Shown here one piece after another: positions 25,962 through 34,427 of a stretch of DNA of 64,000 bases. Each line of letters begins with the position of its first letter. Positions within the stretch are counted from its first letter, which is position 1. The notes under the pieces were generated by a model. That model did no database searches. It saw nothing but the letters and a program-made list of their open reading frames with translations, and was not told where the DNA came from. This stretch comes from Sulfitobacter maritimus. GTDB lineage: Bacteria; Pseudomonadota; Alphaproteobacteria; Rhodobacterales; Rhodobacteraceae. Made by a program: the position numbers and the translations under genes. The DNA lies in the NCBI RefSeq assembly GCF_013346665.1, contig NZ_JABVBB010000038.1, positions 186,001 through 250,000 of the forward strand, in the 5' to 3' direction.

Positions 25962-26972
25962 ATGAGCAGTACCTCCATCGGTGACCTTGCCCAGTCCTTT
26001 ATGCTGCGCAATCGCAATACAGCCCTAAAACAAGAGATGACGCGGCTGACGACCGAACTGTCGACGGGACAGGTGGCCGACACCCGCGCAGTTCTGGGCG
26101 GCAACTATAGTTACCTGACCGAGATTGAGCGCAAACTCGAAACCCTCACCGGCTATGATGTCGCCACCACCGAAGCCAACCATATGGCCGGTGCCATGCA
26201 ATCCGCGTTGGAACGGATCGAGAGTCTTGGCACGGATCTGTCTTTAAGCCTGATCGCCGCCGGCACCAGTGCCGTCGGCACCTCCAAATCCGTGGTGGCA
26301 GCAGATGCGCGAAATGCGATGGCGGCCCTTGTTGGTACGATGAATTCCAACATCGCCGGGCGCAGCATGTTCAGCGGCACGGCAACAGACCGCGCGCCCT
26401 TGCCCGATGACACCGCGCTGCTCGACGCGCTGAAAACTGCGATCACCAGCGCCGGGGCCACATCCCCAACAGACATCATGGCAGCCGCAACAAATTGGTT
26501 CAACGATCCCGCAGGCTTCGCCGCCACGGCCTATCAAGGCTCTGACAACGCGTTGGCCCCGATGACTCTATCGGAAACGGAAAGCGTCCGGCTCGATATT
26601 CGCGCTACGGATCCGGATTTGAAAACCATGCTACGCCTCAGCGCTGTTGCCGCCTTGGCCGAAGACCCGGCCCTTGCCCTGACCGAGCCTGAGCAGACCG
26701 AGCTTTTTGAGATGACCGGCCAGCAGATGCTCGCCGGACGCGACGGGATCACGTCGCTACGCGCCAAGGTGGGCTTTGCCGAAGCGCGGATCGAGCAGGT
26801 CAGCAGCCGCAACGCAGCCGAGAAAACCAGTCTCGATTACGCCAAGGCCAACTTGCTCGCCTCGGACCCGTACGATGCCGCCACCAAGCTGGAGGAAGTC
26901 CAATTTCAATTGCAAAGCCTGTATTCCGTCACAGTGCGCATGTCGCAGCTGTCTTTGGTCAATTTCCTATGA
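25962..26972 (+). CDS. flgL: Hook-filament junction protein FlgL (HAP3, flagellin-like)
   Basis: 336 residues with flagellin-type N-terminal (ALKQEMTRLTTELSTGQVAD) and C-terminal (LEEVQFQLQSLYSVTVRMSQLSLVNFL) helices and a short middle domain, as expected for FlgL. The ATG at 25962 is chosen; a TTG six bases earlier would overlap the flgK stop. The stop forms an ATGA overlap with flgI. It joins FlgK to the flagellin filament. Confidence 0.9.
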   Translation: MSSTSIGDLAQSFMLRNRNTALKQEMTRLTTELSTGQVADTRAVLGGNYSYLTEIERKLETLTGYDVATTEANHMAGAMQSALERIESLGTDLSLSLIAAGTSAVGTSKSVVAADARNAMAALVGTMNSNIAGRSMFSGTATDRAPLPDDTALLDALKTAITSAGATSPTDIMAAATNWFNDPAGFAATAYQGSDNALAPMTLSETESVRLDIRATDPDLKTMLRLSAVAALAEDPALALTEPEQTELFEMTGQQMLAGRDGITSLRAKVGFAEARIEQVSSRNAAEKTSLDYAKANLLASDPYDAATKLEEVQFQLQSLYSVTVRMSQLSLVNFL

Positions 26973-28072
26973 TCCGTTTTCTCGCGATGCTGGCCGCATG
27001 CCTGACTATGGTCCTGCCCGCAGCCGCCGGGCCGGTTCGGATCAAGGATTTGGTAAATTTTGATGGGGTTCGGGGGAATGATCTTGTCGGCTACGGCTTG
27101 GTCGTTGGGCTGGACGGCAGCGGTGATGGTCTGCGCAACGCCCCCTTCACCGAAGACATCATGACCAACATTCTCGAACGGCTCGGCGTTAACGTTACTG
27201 GAGAGCAGTTTCGCCCCAAAAACGTTGCCGCCGTATTGGTCACTGCGACATTGCCACCCTTCGCACGCGCCGGTGGGCAAATTGATGTTACCGTCTCGGC
27301 TATTGGCGATGCGAAAAGCCTGATGGGCGGCACGCTGATTATGACCCCGATGAATGCAGCAGACGGGCAAATCTATGCCGTGGCCCAAGGGACGATCATC
27401 GCTGGCGGGGCCAAGGCCGAGGGGGATGCAGGTAGTGTGACGCAGGGGGTGCCAACATCGGGCACGATCCCTTCAGGCGCGCGGGTGGAACGCGAACTTA
27501 AGTTTGAGCTGTCTGCGCTAGAGGAACTGCGCCTTGCGCTGCGGGAGGCCGACTTCACGACAGCAGGGCGGATCGAACAGGCGATTAACCGCGATTTCGG
27601 TCGACGAGTCGCGGTCATGCTCGATAGCGGAACCGTCCAATTGGATGTGCCGGCCACGCGCATGGCCTCTGTCGCCCACGCGTTGGGCCGGATCGAAAAC
27701 ATCAAGGTCGAGCCTGAACGTAAAGCTAGGGTGGTGGTCGATCAGCGCTCAGGCACCATCGTGATGGGCGAAGATGTGCGTATTTCGCGCGTTGCCGTTT
27801 CACAGGGGAACCTGACGCTGCGCATTCAAGAAACACCTTTGGTTTCTCAACCCAACCCTTTTTCCGAAGGAGAGACGATCGTCGTTCCGCGCACCAACGC
27901 CGCGATTCAAGAAGAACCGGGCATCGGTCTTGCCGAAGTTCCAAATGGGACCTCCCTGTCCGAGGTGATCGCGGGGCTCAATGCCCTTGGCGTATCCCCG
28001 CGCGATATGATCGATATTCTAAAAAGCATTAAAGCAGCGGGGGCGCTCCATGCTGAGTTTGTTGTAAGGTAA
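26969..28072 (+). CDS. flgI: Flagellar P-ring protein FlgI
   Basis: Periplasmic ring around the rod in the peptidoglycan layer. The 367 residues start with a Sec signal peptide (MIRFLAMLAACLTMVLPAAAG) and contain the FlgI hallmark VRIKDLVNFDGVRGNDLVGYGLVVGLDGSGDG near residues 22-53. The C-terminal half is typical. It is translationally coupled to flgL and ends 17 bases from the convergent flippase gene. Confidence 0.96.
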   Translation: MIRFLAMLAACLTMVLPAAAGPVRIKDLVNFDGVRGNDLVGYGLVVGLDGSGDGLRNAPFTEDIMTNILERLGVNVTGEQFRPKNVAAVLVTATLPPFARAGGQIDVTVSAIGDAKSLMGGTLIMTPMNAADGQIYAVAQGTIIAGGAKAEGDAGSVTQGVPTSGTIPSGARVERELKFELSALEELRLALREADFTTAGRIEQAINRDFGRRVAVMLDSGTVQLDVPATRMASVAHALGRIENIKVEPERKARVVVDQRSGTIVMGEDVRISRVAVSQGNLTLRIQETPLVSQPNPFSEGETIVVPRTNAAIQEEPGIGLAEVPNGTSLSEVIAGLNALGVSPRDMIDILKSIKAAGALHAEFVVR

Positions 28073-28088
28073 CTGTCCTTCTGATCGG

Positions 28089-29345
28089 TCACAGCAAACG
28101 AATACGGCGGAACATCAGCGCTGTCAGACCGGGCCAAACCCCGCGTTTTTGTCCGATCACAGCGGCCGCACTTCCGAATGCGGCCAGTTGTACCGCCGCG
28201 TAGATTTGTGCGAGTTCCGCAGGGGTGTTGATCCGCAAACCGTATGCCACACCGGCCATTAAAAAAGCGCACAACAGGCTGATAAGCGCCCACTCTCGGC
28301 GATGGCCGGTGATCGCCAGAAACATGGGGCCCGCTCCAAATAAGGCGGGTGCTGCTGCCCCGAACATCAGCCAGAGCAGCGCCGCTCTTTCTGTTTCAAA
28401 CGAAGGCACGACGAGTGGTGACAGCACCGGAAAGAGCACCAAAACGCCCACACAGGTTCCGCCGCCGATAAGCAGCAGACCAAGATTGAGACGCGCGGCA
28501 TTGGCGACAAAGGTTGAGGATTGGCCGTGCGCGTTAGCTGCCTGAAGCCGACTTTGTGCTGCGATTTGTACGACTTGCATCACCGTGACAGCTGCAAATC
28601 CACCCGCGCGCAGGATCAGATACCCTGCGGCTGTGCTGGACGAGAAAACCAAATACGCAATGAATACATCCATTGTCACGAACAATGCAGGGCCGAATGA
28701 TAGCAACGTCTCACGCAGGTGATTTCGCCGCGACTTCCCACGCTCGTCGAATGGGGAGGGTAGGCCCTGCAACTGGATGATCGTCCATAGGAGCCAAAGC
28801 AATAGCAATGCCGCTAACAGCAACTCGGGCGTGGTTTCGGCGATTTGATCCAAGCTCCAGACAAGCCCAGCGGCAGGGAACATAGGCAGGAATTGGCATA
28901 GGATACTAGACCACCGTATCGCGCCGGGGAACTTAGCTGCAAAATGCCGCAATGCCAAAAGCAGACTGGCACCTGACAGGAACAGCGCGATCACCGGTCG
29001 GCCCTCCAGGAGAGGCATCGCACCGCCAGTTGCAAGCCCCCCTAAGACAGCCACTAAGAAGACCCATCGCGTGAGGATCGCGCCTAGCGCCTCTGACCAA
29101 CGAAAGTTCTGGCTGCCATCCTCGCTCTCAAACTGCGTCAGCCCAATGATTAAAAAACGCGCAAGAATTTCAGCCAAGACCAAAGCGCCCAGAACTTCTG
29201 CAAAACCATCCGCCGACAAGACACCGCCTGCCATCCCGGCGAATAAAAGCCACCCGCTTCCCACCAGCAAACCGCGCCAAATTATTCCGGACAAACCCTG
29301 CCCGTTTCTCTGTGATAGCCTCACCAAACGTCTCCCCACATTCAC
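28089..29345 (-). CDS. Polytopic membrane protein resembling polysaccharide/Wzx-type flippases
   Basis: 418 residues with roughly 12-13 hydrophobic helices and no large soluble domain. The pattern of paired helices and the two-fold internal feel resemble oligosaccharide flippases of the MOP (Wzx/MATE/MurJ) superfamily. I do not recognise a specific family. The start is a GTG at 29345 without a clear ribosome-binding site, so the true start may be further in. It follows fliP by 100 bases on the same strand and converges on flgI, so it sits inside the flagellar cluster; a role in moving a glycan for flagellar glycosylation is an inference. Confidence 0.6.
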   Translation of the reverse strand: MNVGRRLVRLSQRNGQGLSGIIWRGLLVGSGWLLFAGMAGGVLSADGFAEVLGALVLAEILARFLIIGLTQFESEDGSQNFRWSEALGAILTRWVFLVAVLGGLATGGAMPLLEGRPVIALFLSGASLLLALRHFAAKFPGAIRWSSILCQFLPMFPAAGLVWSLDQIAETTPELLLAALLLLWLLWTIIQLQGLPSPFDERGKSRRNHLRETLLSFGPALFVTMDVFIAYLVFSSSTAAGYLILRAGGFAAVTVMQVVQIAAQSRLQAANAHGQSSTFVANAARLNLGLLLIGGGTCVGVLVLFPVLSPLVVPSFETERAALLWLMFGAAAPALFGAGPMFLAITGHRREWALISLLCAFLMAGVAYGLRINTPAELAQIYAAVQLAAFGSAAAVIGQKRGVWPGLTALMFRRIRLL

Positions 29346-29445
29346 GCTGCGTTAGCGCAACGCGAACATGTCGGGCCGGTCTTTCACCTAGATTAACAGG
29401 CAGCGTCCTTTACAAACGCTTTGTCTTAAGATGAGGGGATTGCGT

Positions 29446-30186
29446 CTAAAAATAACTGCGCACGAGACTGCCTGCAATTAAGCTCCACCCATCAGCGACA
29501 ACGAAAAAGGCGAGCTTGAAAGGAAGTGAAACCACCGCGGGCGGCACCATCATCATCCCCATCGACATGAGGATCGCGGCAACGACGAGGTCAATGATCA
29601 GGAACGGCAGGTAAATCAGAAAGCCAATTTGGAACGCGCGCGCGATCTCAGACAGGAGGAACGAGGGGATTAGCACCGATAGGGGGGCATCAGCCGTTGG
29701 CTCTGCTGAAAGGGTCCCGGGGCGCAACTCAGCCATGGCGAAAAACGTATCGGGATCCAGCCGTGCCGCCATAAAACTGCGAAAGGGGGCCAAGGTGCGC
29801 GCGAATGCTGTCTCTATATCGATTTGCTCGTTGGTAAGTGGCTCGATACCATTCTCCCAAGCCGCTGTAAAAACAGGTTCCATGATAAAATAGGAAAGGA
29901 AGAGCGCGAGGCTGACAATGAGCATATTCGGCGGGGACTGTTGCAGGCCGATCGCTTGTCGCAAAATAGACAGAACCGTGACAATAAACGGAAAACAGGT
30001 CACCATAATGGCCAGCCCGGGCGCAAGGCTGAGCACTGTGATCAATGCGAACAGCTGGATCGTTCGCGCACTAATAGATCCATCATTCCCCAGAGATAGC
30101 GAAAACTCCTGCGCGGTCGCCATGGCAGGAAGAGCAAGGAACGTGACGACAAAAAGCGTGCGGATATGAAGGCGCGGACCGGTCAC
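29446..30186 (-). CDS. fliP: Flagellar export gate protein FliP
   Basis: Core subunit of the FliPQR export gate. The 246 residues begin with a cleavable-type signal (TLFVVTFLALPAMATAQ), unusual for membrane proteins but normal for FliP, and contain the conserved helices SLAPGLAIMVTCFPFIVTVLSILRQAIGLQQSPPN and the C-terminal IDLVVAAILMSMGMMMVPP. It begins with a GTG overlapping the fliN stop (GTGA). Confidence 0.96.
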   Translation of the reverse strand: MTGPRLHIRTLFVVTFLALPAMATAQEFSLSLGNDGSISARTIQLFALITVLSLAPGLAIMVTCFPFIVTVLSILRQAIGLQQSPPNMLIVSLALFLSYFIMEPVFTAAWENGIEPLTNEQIDIETAFARTLAPFRSFMAARLDPDTFFAMAELRPGTLSAEPTADAPLSVLIPSFLLSEIARAFQIGFLIYLPFLIIDLVVAAILMSMGMMMVPPAVVSLPFKLAFFVVADGWSLIAGSLVRSYF

Positions 30187-30461
30187 GGACTTTTCTGAAG
30201 GTCCACGATTTCAGTCAGTCTCACCACAAGCTGCCCGGAGGGATCACCTTCTTGCTCTTCCAATAGGCCGCGGGCGATAAGACGGTCCCCTACGTAAAGT
30301 TCAACCGGATCATCCATACGGCTGTCCAGCGTCAGCACTGCGTTTTCGCCCAACATGACCAAATCACGGATCAGGGGCCGGGCTTTGCCCACGCAAACAT
30401 TCACCTCAATCGGGACAGAAGTGAAAGGGTTTGAGATGTCAGCGGCGGGGGTACTATCCAC
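30183..30461 (-). CDS. fliN: Flagellar motor switch protein FliN
   Basis: C-ring component. GTG at 30461 is preferred because AGGAG lies seven bases upstream (CAGGAGACTCCCC before it), and it overlaps the fliH stop by only eight bases; an ATG at 30506 would overlap fliH by 53 bases. The 92-residue protein is a single SpoA/YscQ domain (VNVCVGKARPLIRDLVMLGENAVLTLD, GDRLIARGLL). FliM and FliG, its usual partners, are not in the window. It couples to fliP by a GTGA overlap. Confidence 0.88.
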   Translation of the reverse strand: MDSTPAADISNPFTSVPIEVNVCVGKARPLIRDLVMLGENAVLTLDSRMDDPVELYVGDRLIARGLLEEQEGDPSGQLVVRLTEIVDLQKSP

Positions 30462-31050
30462 GGGGAGTCTCCTGTCGGGATTGAAGGAAGAAAGCGTCAA
30501 GGGCATCGGCCAGGCCGGCGAGAACGGTATCGAGATTAACCTCCCGCTCTTCCGTATTTGCGCGCAGGTAGACCTGTCCGGGGCTTAATGTTGGCTCAGC
30601 GGTTAGCACGAAAGGGAGTTTAATTTTCTGGCTCAGCGTTTCTTGCATCGCATCTATCTGCTGCGGGGCCACGGCAATCTCGATGCCACCTTCCGCATTG
30701 TCCGCGAGGGTTTTCTCCAGTAGCTCGACCATCTGTTCGGCCAGCGTGGCATGGGCGGCAACGGGCAGGACCTTGGTTACGATGCTGCGTAGCAGCGGGC
30801 GCATGGCAGCAAAGAGCTTCGTATTTGCTTCGTGAAAGGTGAAGGACATATCCTGAAGGCTTTGCGCGGTTTCAGACGCGATGCGATCACGCTCTGTCGT
30901 ATGCGCTTTTACGGCATCGTCCCATCCTGCCTGATAGCCTGCTTCAAAAGACTGTAGCTTTTCGTCTTGCACGGCTTCAGCCATAGCGCCATCGGCGTCC
31001 CCGGCAACGCCGGTTCCGAAGTCATGGTAGCGGTGGGATAAAGAGGTCAT
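30454..31050 (-). CDS. fliH: FliH-like regulator of the export ATPase
   Basis: 198 residues in fliF-fliH-fliN order. The N-terminal half is an acidic helical region with repeated FEAGYQAGW-type segments, the C-terminal half has the FliH/YscL-like fold (EIAVAPQQIDAMQETLSQ, LRANTEEREVNLDTVLAGLADAL). FliH dimers hold FliI ATPase at the export gate. Sequence similarity to classical FliH is weak, so the name rests largely on position. It starts in an ATGA overlap with fliF. Confidence 0.75.
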   Translation of the reverse strand: MTSLSHRYHDFGTGVAGDADGAMAEAVQDEKLQSFEAGYQAGWDDAVKAHTTERDRIASETAQSLQDMSFTFHEANTKLFAAMRPLLRSIVTKVLPVAAHATLAEQMVELLEKTLADNAEGGIEIAVAPQQIDAMQETLSQKIKLPFVLTAEPTLSPGQVYLRANTEEREVNLDTVLAGLADALDAFFLQSRQETPRG

Positions 31051-32678
31051 GCGCTTTCCTCTTTATCTTCAAGCCAACTGCGCAGTATTTCGACGGTCTC
31101 TTCCTTGCGATCACCGATCATAGCGCGCAATCGGTCGACAGGTTCATCGCCGCCCCCCAGAGAAGGCAGGCCCGCCAGCGCCGGTAGCTCTGCATCAGCG
31201 GTCCCTAATTCGCTAAGGTCAGGCAGATCGAAACTATTTGACGCGATATCTCCGGAAAGACCGCTTGTATTTGCTGTCTCATCGGTCGGATCTATCATCG
31301 AAGGTGGCAAGGCGGGGACATCGCCTGCTTGCTTGTCCGGCGCGCGCGACAGCACAGGACGCACGACGAAAAGTCCGAGAATAAGAGTAACAATCGCCAG
31401 CACGGCCATTTGAATGGCAGCCATTAAGTCGAGATCAAGACGATCCAGAAGCGAAGTCCCCGCAGCGGTGCCACTGGGTGCAATATTTTGCAAGGGCATC
31501 GATTTGATCGTGATGATGTCCCCGCGCGCTTCGTCATAACCCACCGCAGAGGAGACGAGTTCACGCAGGGCTGAAAGTTCCGCTTCATCGCGGGGCTGCG
31601 CCACCATTTCCCCGGCTTCATTCGTTACCATGGGTTCGTTTACCAGCACGGCGACTGTTACACGTTTGATGGCACCGGGCGCGCGGATGATTTCACGCTC
31701 GGTTTCTGACACTTCGTAGTTAATGCGTTCGCGCGTTTCGTTGTTTTGCGATGAAGACCCCTCCCCGCCGCCGCCTTCTTGATCGGGTAAGTTGCTGGCC
31801 ACTGTGACATCACCACCGCCCGCATCGCTCGACGTGTTGGTGCGCTCTTCTGTATCAGTGCTGATCGCCACCCGGCTTTCCGGATCAAAGCGAGTCTCAC
31901 GGATGGCTTCACTCTCGGTGACGGTGTCAACGCTCACTTCAACAACTGCATTCCCGAAGCCCACTCGAGCCTCAAGCAAACGCTGCACCCGATCCCGCAG
32001 GACCTGCGCCTTGTCGTCACCACCGATCGCCGGAACAGCATCTTCCGTTTGCCCGATCAAGGCGCCGTTGGAGTCAATCACCGCCACATCTTCAGGCGAC
32101 AACCCGGCGACCGCCGAGGCCACCAGATAGCGTATCGCCTTGGCCTGAGCGGCCGTGGCAGCGCCGCCGGTCGGTGTGATCGAAACCGAGGCTTTGGGCG
32201 TGACGCCGCGCTGAAAGGGATTTGAGCCGGTGCTGGCAATATGCACGCGAGCCATCGCGATATGCGGGTTGGCGACAATCGTGCGCGCCAACTCCCCCTC
32301 TTTCGCGCGCCAATAGGCGGCATCAAACATTTGCGAGGTTGTGCCAAAACCAGTTAGACTATCGAGCAGCTCATAGCCGCGATTGCCGTTCGCGGGCAGT
32401 CCCTCACTCGCGAGGGTCAAGCGAAGTTGGTCCCGCTCCTGCGCATCGACAAAGATCGAGCCGCCACGCACTTCGAACGTGATGCCGCGTTGCTCTAACG
32501 ACCGCACCACGTCGCCTGCGGCACCGTTTTCTAGCCCCGCGTAGAGCAGTGTCATTGTTGGCGCTGTTGCCATTCTAGACATCGCGAGAATCGCTGCGAA
32601 CATCGCAACCGTCGCAAGGATGACAGTGATCTGGCGGCGTAAATCAAGGCCGAACCAGACGTTAAGTAATTGCTGCAC
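31047..32678 (-). CDS. fliF: Flagellar MS-ring protein FliF
   Basis: 543 residues. A first transmembrane helix at about 19-40 (TVILATVAMFAAILAMS), the periplasmic ring-building domains (LYAGLENGAAGDVVRSLEQRGI, LPANGNRGYELLDSLTGFGTT), and a second helix at about 420-440 (AAIQMAVLAIVTLILGLFVV). The tail ends with DRLRAMIGDRKEETVEILRSWL, the FliG-binding motif, so FliG is expected elsewhere in the genome. It is divergent from fliL. Confidence 0.96.
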   Translation of the reverse strand: MQQLLNVWFGLDLRRQITVILATVAMFAAILAMSRMATAPTMTLLYAGLENGAAGDVVRSLEQRGITFEVRGGSIFVDAQERDQLRLTLASEGLPANGNRGYELLDSLTGFGTTSQMFDAAYWRAKEGELARTIVANPHIAMARVHIASTGSNPFQRGVTPKASVSITPTGGAATAAQAKAIRYLVASAVAGLSPEDVAVIDSNGALIGQTEDAVPAIGGDDKAQVLRDRVQRLLEARVGFGNAVVEVSVDTVTESEAIRETRFDPESRVAISTDTEERTNTSSDAGGGDVTVASNLPDQEGGGGEGSSSQNNETRERINYEVSETEREIIRAPGAIKRVTVAVLVNEPMVTNEAGEMVAQPRDEAELSALRELVSSAVGYDEARGDIITIKSMPLQNIAPSGTAAGTSLLDRLDLDLMAAIQMAVLAIVTLILGLFVVRPVLSRAPDKQAGDVPALPPSMIDPTDETANTSGLSGDIASNSFDLPDLSELGTADAELPALAGLPSLGGGDEPVDRLRAMIGDRKEETVEILRSWLEDKEESA

Positions 32679-32738
32679 AATCGCCTCCGTCTCGCCAGAC
32701 TTTCTGCCGGGCGCTGACCGAGAGATGAACGATCAGCC

Positions 32739-32753
32739 TTAACATTCGGTTAG
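32739..32753. promoter_or_regulatory. CtrA-like box in the fliF/fliL divergent region
   Basis: TTAA (32739-32742), CATTCGG, TTAG (32750-32753): one mismatch to TTAA-N7-TTAA. It lies between the two divergent flagellar transcripts, 61 bases from fliF and 47 from fliL, and could serve either or both. Confidence 0.45.
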
Positions 32754-32799
32754 TGCAAAAGCGGCTATACCCCGTGGGAAGCAAAAAAATGGACACGCC

Positions 32800-33291
32800 A
32801 TGGCCGAAGAAGAAACACCGTCCGAAGAACCAGAAAAAAAGAAGTCTAAGATGCCTTTGATACTTGGCGCTGTGCTTGGTCTTGCCGGTGCCGGGGGCGG
32901 CTTTTTCGCCGTATCTTCGGGGATGATTCTGGCGCCCGAAACTGAAGAACAGGCCGAAGCCGAAGCAGCAATTGACGCATCGATGATGCCGGATGTGGCC
33001 TTTGTTCCTGTCGAGCCGCTGGTGATCTCGCTGCGCGCCCCGTCGCAATCTCAGCACCTGCGCTTTCGGGCTGAATTAGAAGTGCCAACCGCGTTTCAGG
33101 CGGAAGTCGAGAAACTACTGCCGCGGGTCGTAGATGTTCTTAACAGCTACCTGCGCGCACTCGATCCGGGTGATTTAGAAGACGCAACAGCCCTGACGCG
33201 ACTGCGTGCACAAATGCTCAGACGCGTCCAAACCGTCGCTGGGCAAGACCGTGTTAACGACTTGCTTGTTATGGAGTTCGTACTGAACTGA
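32800..33291 (+). CDS. fliL: Flagellar basal-body protein FliL (first copy)
   Basis: 163 residues: a charged cytoplasmic tail (residues 1-17), one transmembrane helix at about 18-43 and a periplasmic FliL domain (FVPVEPLVISLRAPSQSQHLRFRAELEV) ending NDLLVMEFVLN. FliL surrounds the stator MotB and stabilises it under load. It begins a plus-strand unit fliL-orf-motE-motA-MotC-like protein, giving a stator-assembly context. A second, diverged FliL is encoded at 42096-42590. Confidence 0.92.
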   Translation: MAEEETPSEEPEKKKSKMPLILGAVLGLAGAGGGFFAVSSGMILAPETEEQAEAEAAIDASMMPDVAFVPVEPLVISLRAPSQSQHLRFRAELEVPTAFQAEVEKLLPRVVDVLNSYLRALDPGDLEDATALTRLRAQMLRRVQTVAGQDRVNDLLVMEFVLN

Positions 33292-33301
33292 AGGGGCGAA
33301 C

Positions 33302-33754
33302 ATGGAATTGATTGCAGATATCTTGATGGCCGCGGGCGCCATGGGCGCCGGGTTTTACTGCTTTGTCTTGGGTCGTCGACTGAATCGTTTTAACGACCTC
33401 GAAAAAGGCGTGGGCGGAGCGGTTGCCGTTTTGTCGGCGCAAGTGGACGATTTGTCAAAAACACTGACAGCAGCCCAGACCACGGCTGCGACATCGGCCG
33501 AAACGCTTACGAGTTTGACCCGTCGCGCTGAGGAAACTTCGCGCAGGCTTGAGTTGCAGATGGCTGCGTTGCGTGACCTGGAAAGCAACGGAGCGTCGGA
33601 CGCAGTGTCGACCAAGGCCGTAGAAGGCGCAGATCAGCAAAATGATGTGCAACGCCCCGCCCAGCAGATCGGCGGCAAAGCCACGCCTGCTGCACCAGCG
33701 GCCCCCGGCGAACCAATGTTCACCCGCCATCGCTTAAGTGGAGATGCAGCATGA
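33302..33754 (+). CDS. Small membrane/coiled-coil protein between fliL and motE (DUF6468-like)
   Basis: 150 residues with one N-terminal hydrophobic helix (about 4-25, ILMAAGAMGAGFYCFVLG), a basic RRLNRFNDL stretch, then a long heptad-type region (about 40-105) and a polar tail ending FTRHRL. This resembles DUF6468-type proteins found in alphaproteobacterial flagellar clusters, but I am not certain of the family. It lies between fliL and motE with a 4-base stop-start overlap on the right, so it is expressed with the stator genes. Function unknown. Confidence 0.62.
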   Translation: MELIADILMAAGAMGAGFYCFVLGRRLNRFNDLEKGVGGAVAVLSAQVDDLSKTLTAAQTTAATSAETLTSLTRRAEETSRRLELQMAALRDLESNGASDAVSTKAVEGADQQNDVQRPAQQIGGKATPAAPAAPGEPMFTRHRLSGDAA

Positions 33755-34362
33755 AGCTTTTTCGTAAACCCCGCATTCGTCGCCGGGCCCGCCGCGGTTC
33801 AATCTTGTTGATCGCCAGCCTTCTGTTCGCCTCCGCTTTGCTTCGACTTGCGGCAGGGGTTGATATTGCGGTGGCTGGAAACACGAGCGCAGAAAAAGAA
33901 AATTCAATTCAAGCCCAAGCCCCTCAACCGCCGGAGAGCGATAGCAAGGACCGGGCGGAAATGGGACGGCTTTTGTTGGCACTCCAAGAGCGTGAGTCGC
34001 GCCTGAAAGAACGCGAGAAGCGGATTGATGCCCGTGCCAAAGCGCTTTCTGTCGCGGGAGAAGAGATAGAACAGCGGCTCAAAGCTCTTGAGGCCGTAGA
34101 AGCGAGATTGCGTGACACTTTGGCACTGGCCGATGGCGCCGCCGAGGATGATCTTGCAAAGCTTACAACCGTTTACGAAAGCATGAAGCCCAAGGAGGCT
34201 GCCGCGCTTTTCCAGACGATGGAGCCCGATTTCGCCGCTGGTTTTCTTGGCCGAATGCGTCCGGAATCCGCCGCGTCAATCATGGCCGGTCTCCCACCTG
34301 ACGTGGCCTATTTGATCAGCGCCATCCTTGCGGGCCGCAATGCGAATGCACCCAAAAGCTAA
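33751..34362 (+). CDS. MotE-like stator-associated protein
   Basis: 203 residues: basic N-terminus, one hydrophobic helix (about 20-42), a coiled-coil/heptad region (about 75-130: LLLALQERESRLKEREKRIDAR) and a C-terminal MgtE-N-like helical domain (YESMKPKEAAALFQTMEPDFAAGFLGRMRPESAA). This order matches MotE of Sinorhizobium, a periplasmic chaperone for the stator protein MotC/MotK. Here it lies one gene before motA and two before a large periplasmic protein that may be MotC-like. Confidence 0.7.
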   Translation: MKLFRKPRIRRRARRGSILLIASLLFASALLRLAAGVDIAVAGNTSAEKENSIQAQAPQPPESDSKDRAEMGRLLLALQERESRLKEREKRIDARAKALSVAGEEIEQRLKALEAVEARLRDTLALADGAAEDDLAKLTTVYESMKPKEAAALFQTMEPDFAAGFLGRMRPESAASIMAGLPPDVAYLISAILAGRNANAPKS

Positions 34363-34427
34363 GCTGCTGAAGGTTTCTTAATCCAAATCTGAGAGGCTGC
34401 CGCCTTAGGTCTTAGTTGGGGAATATC

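Noticed and set aside
30461-30506. Longer fliN from ATG 30506
   Set aside because: It would overlap fliH by 53 bases and lacks a ribosome-binding site; GTG 30461 has AGGAG at good spacing.
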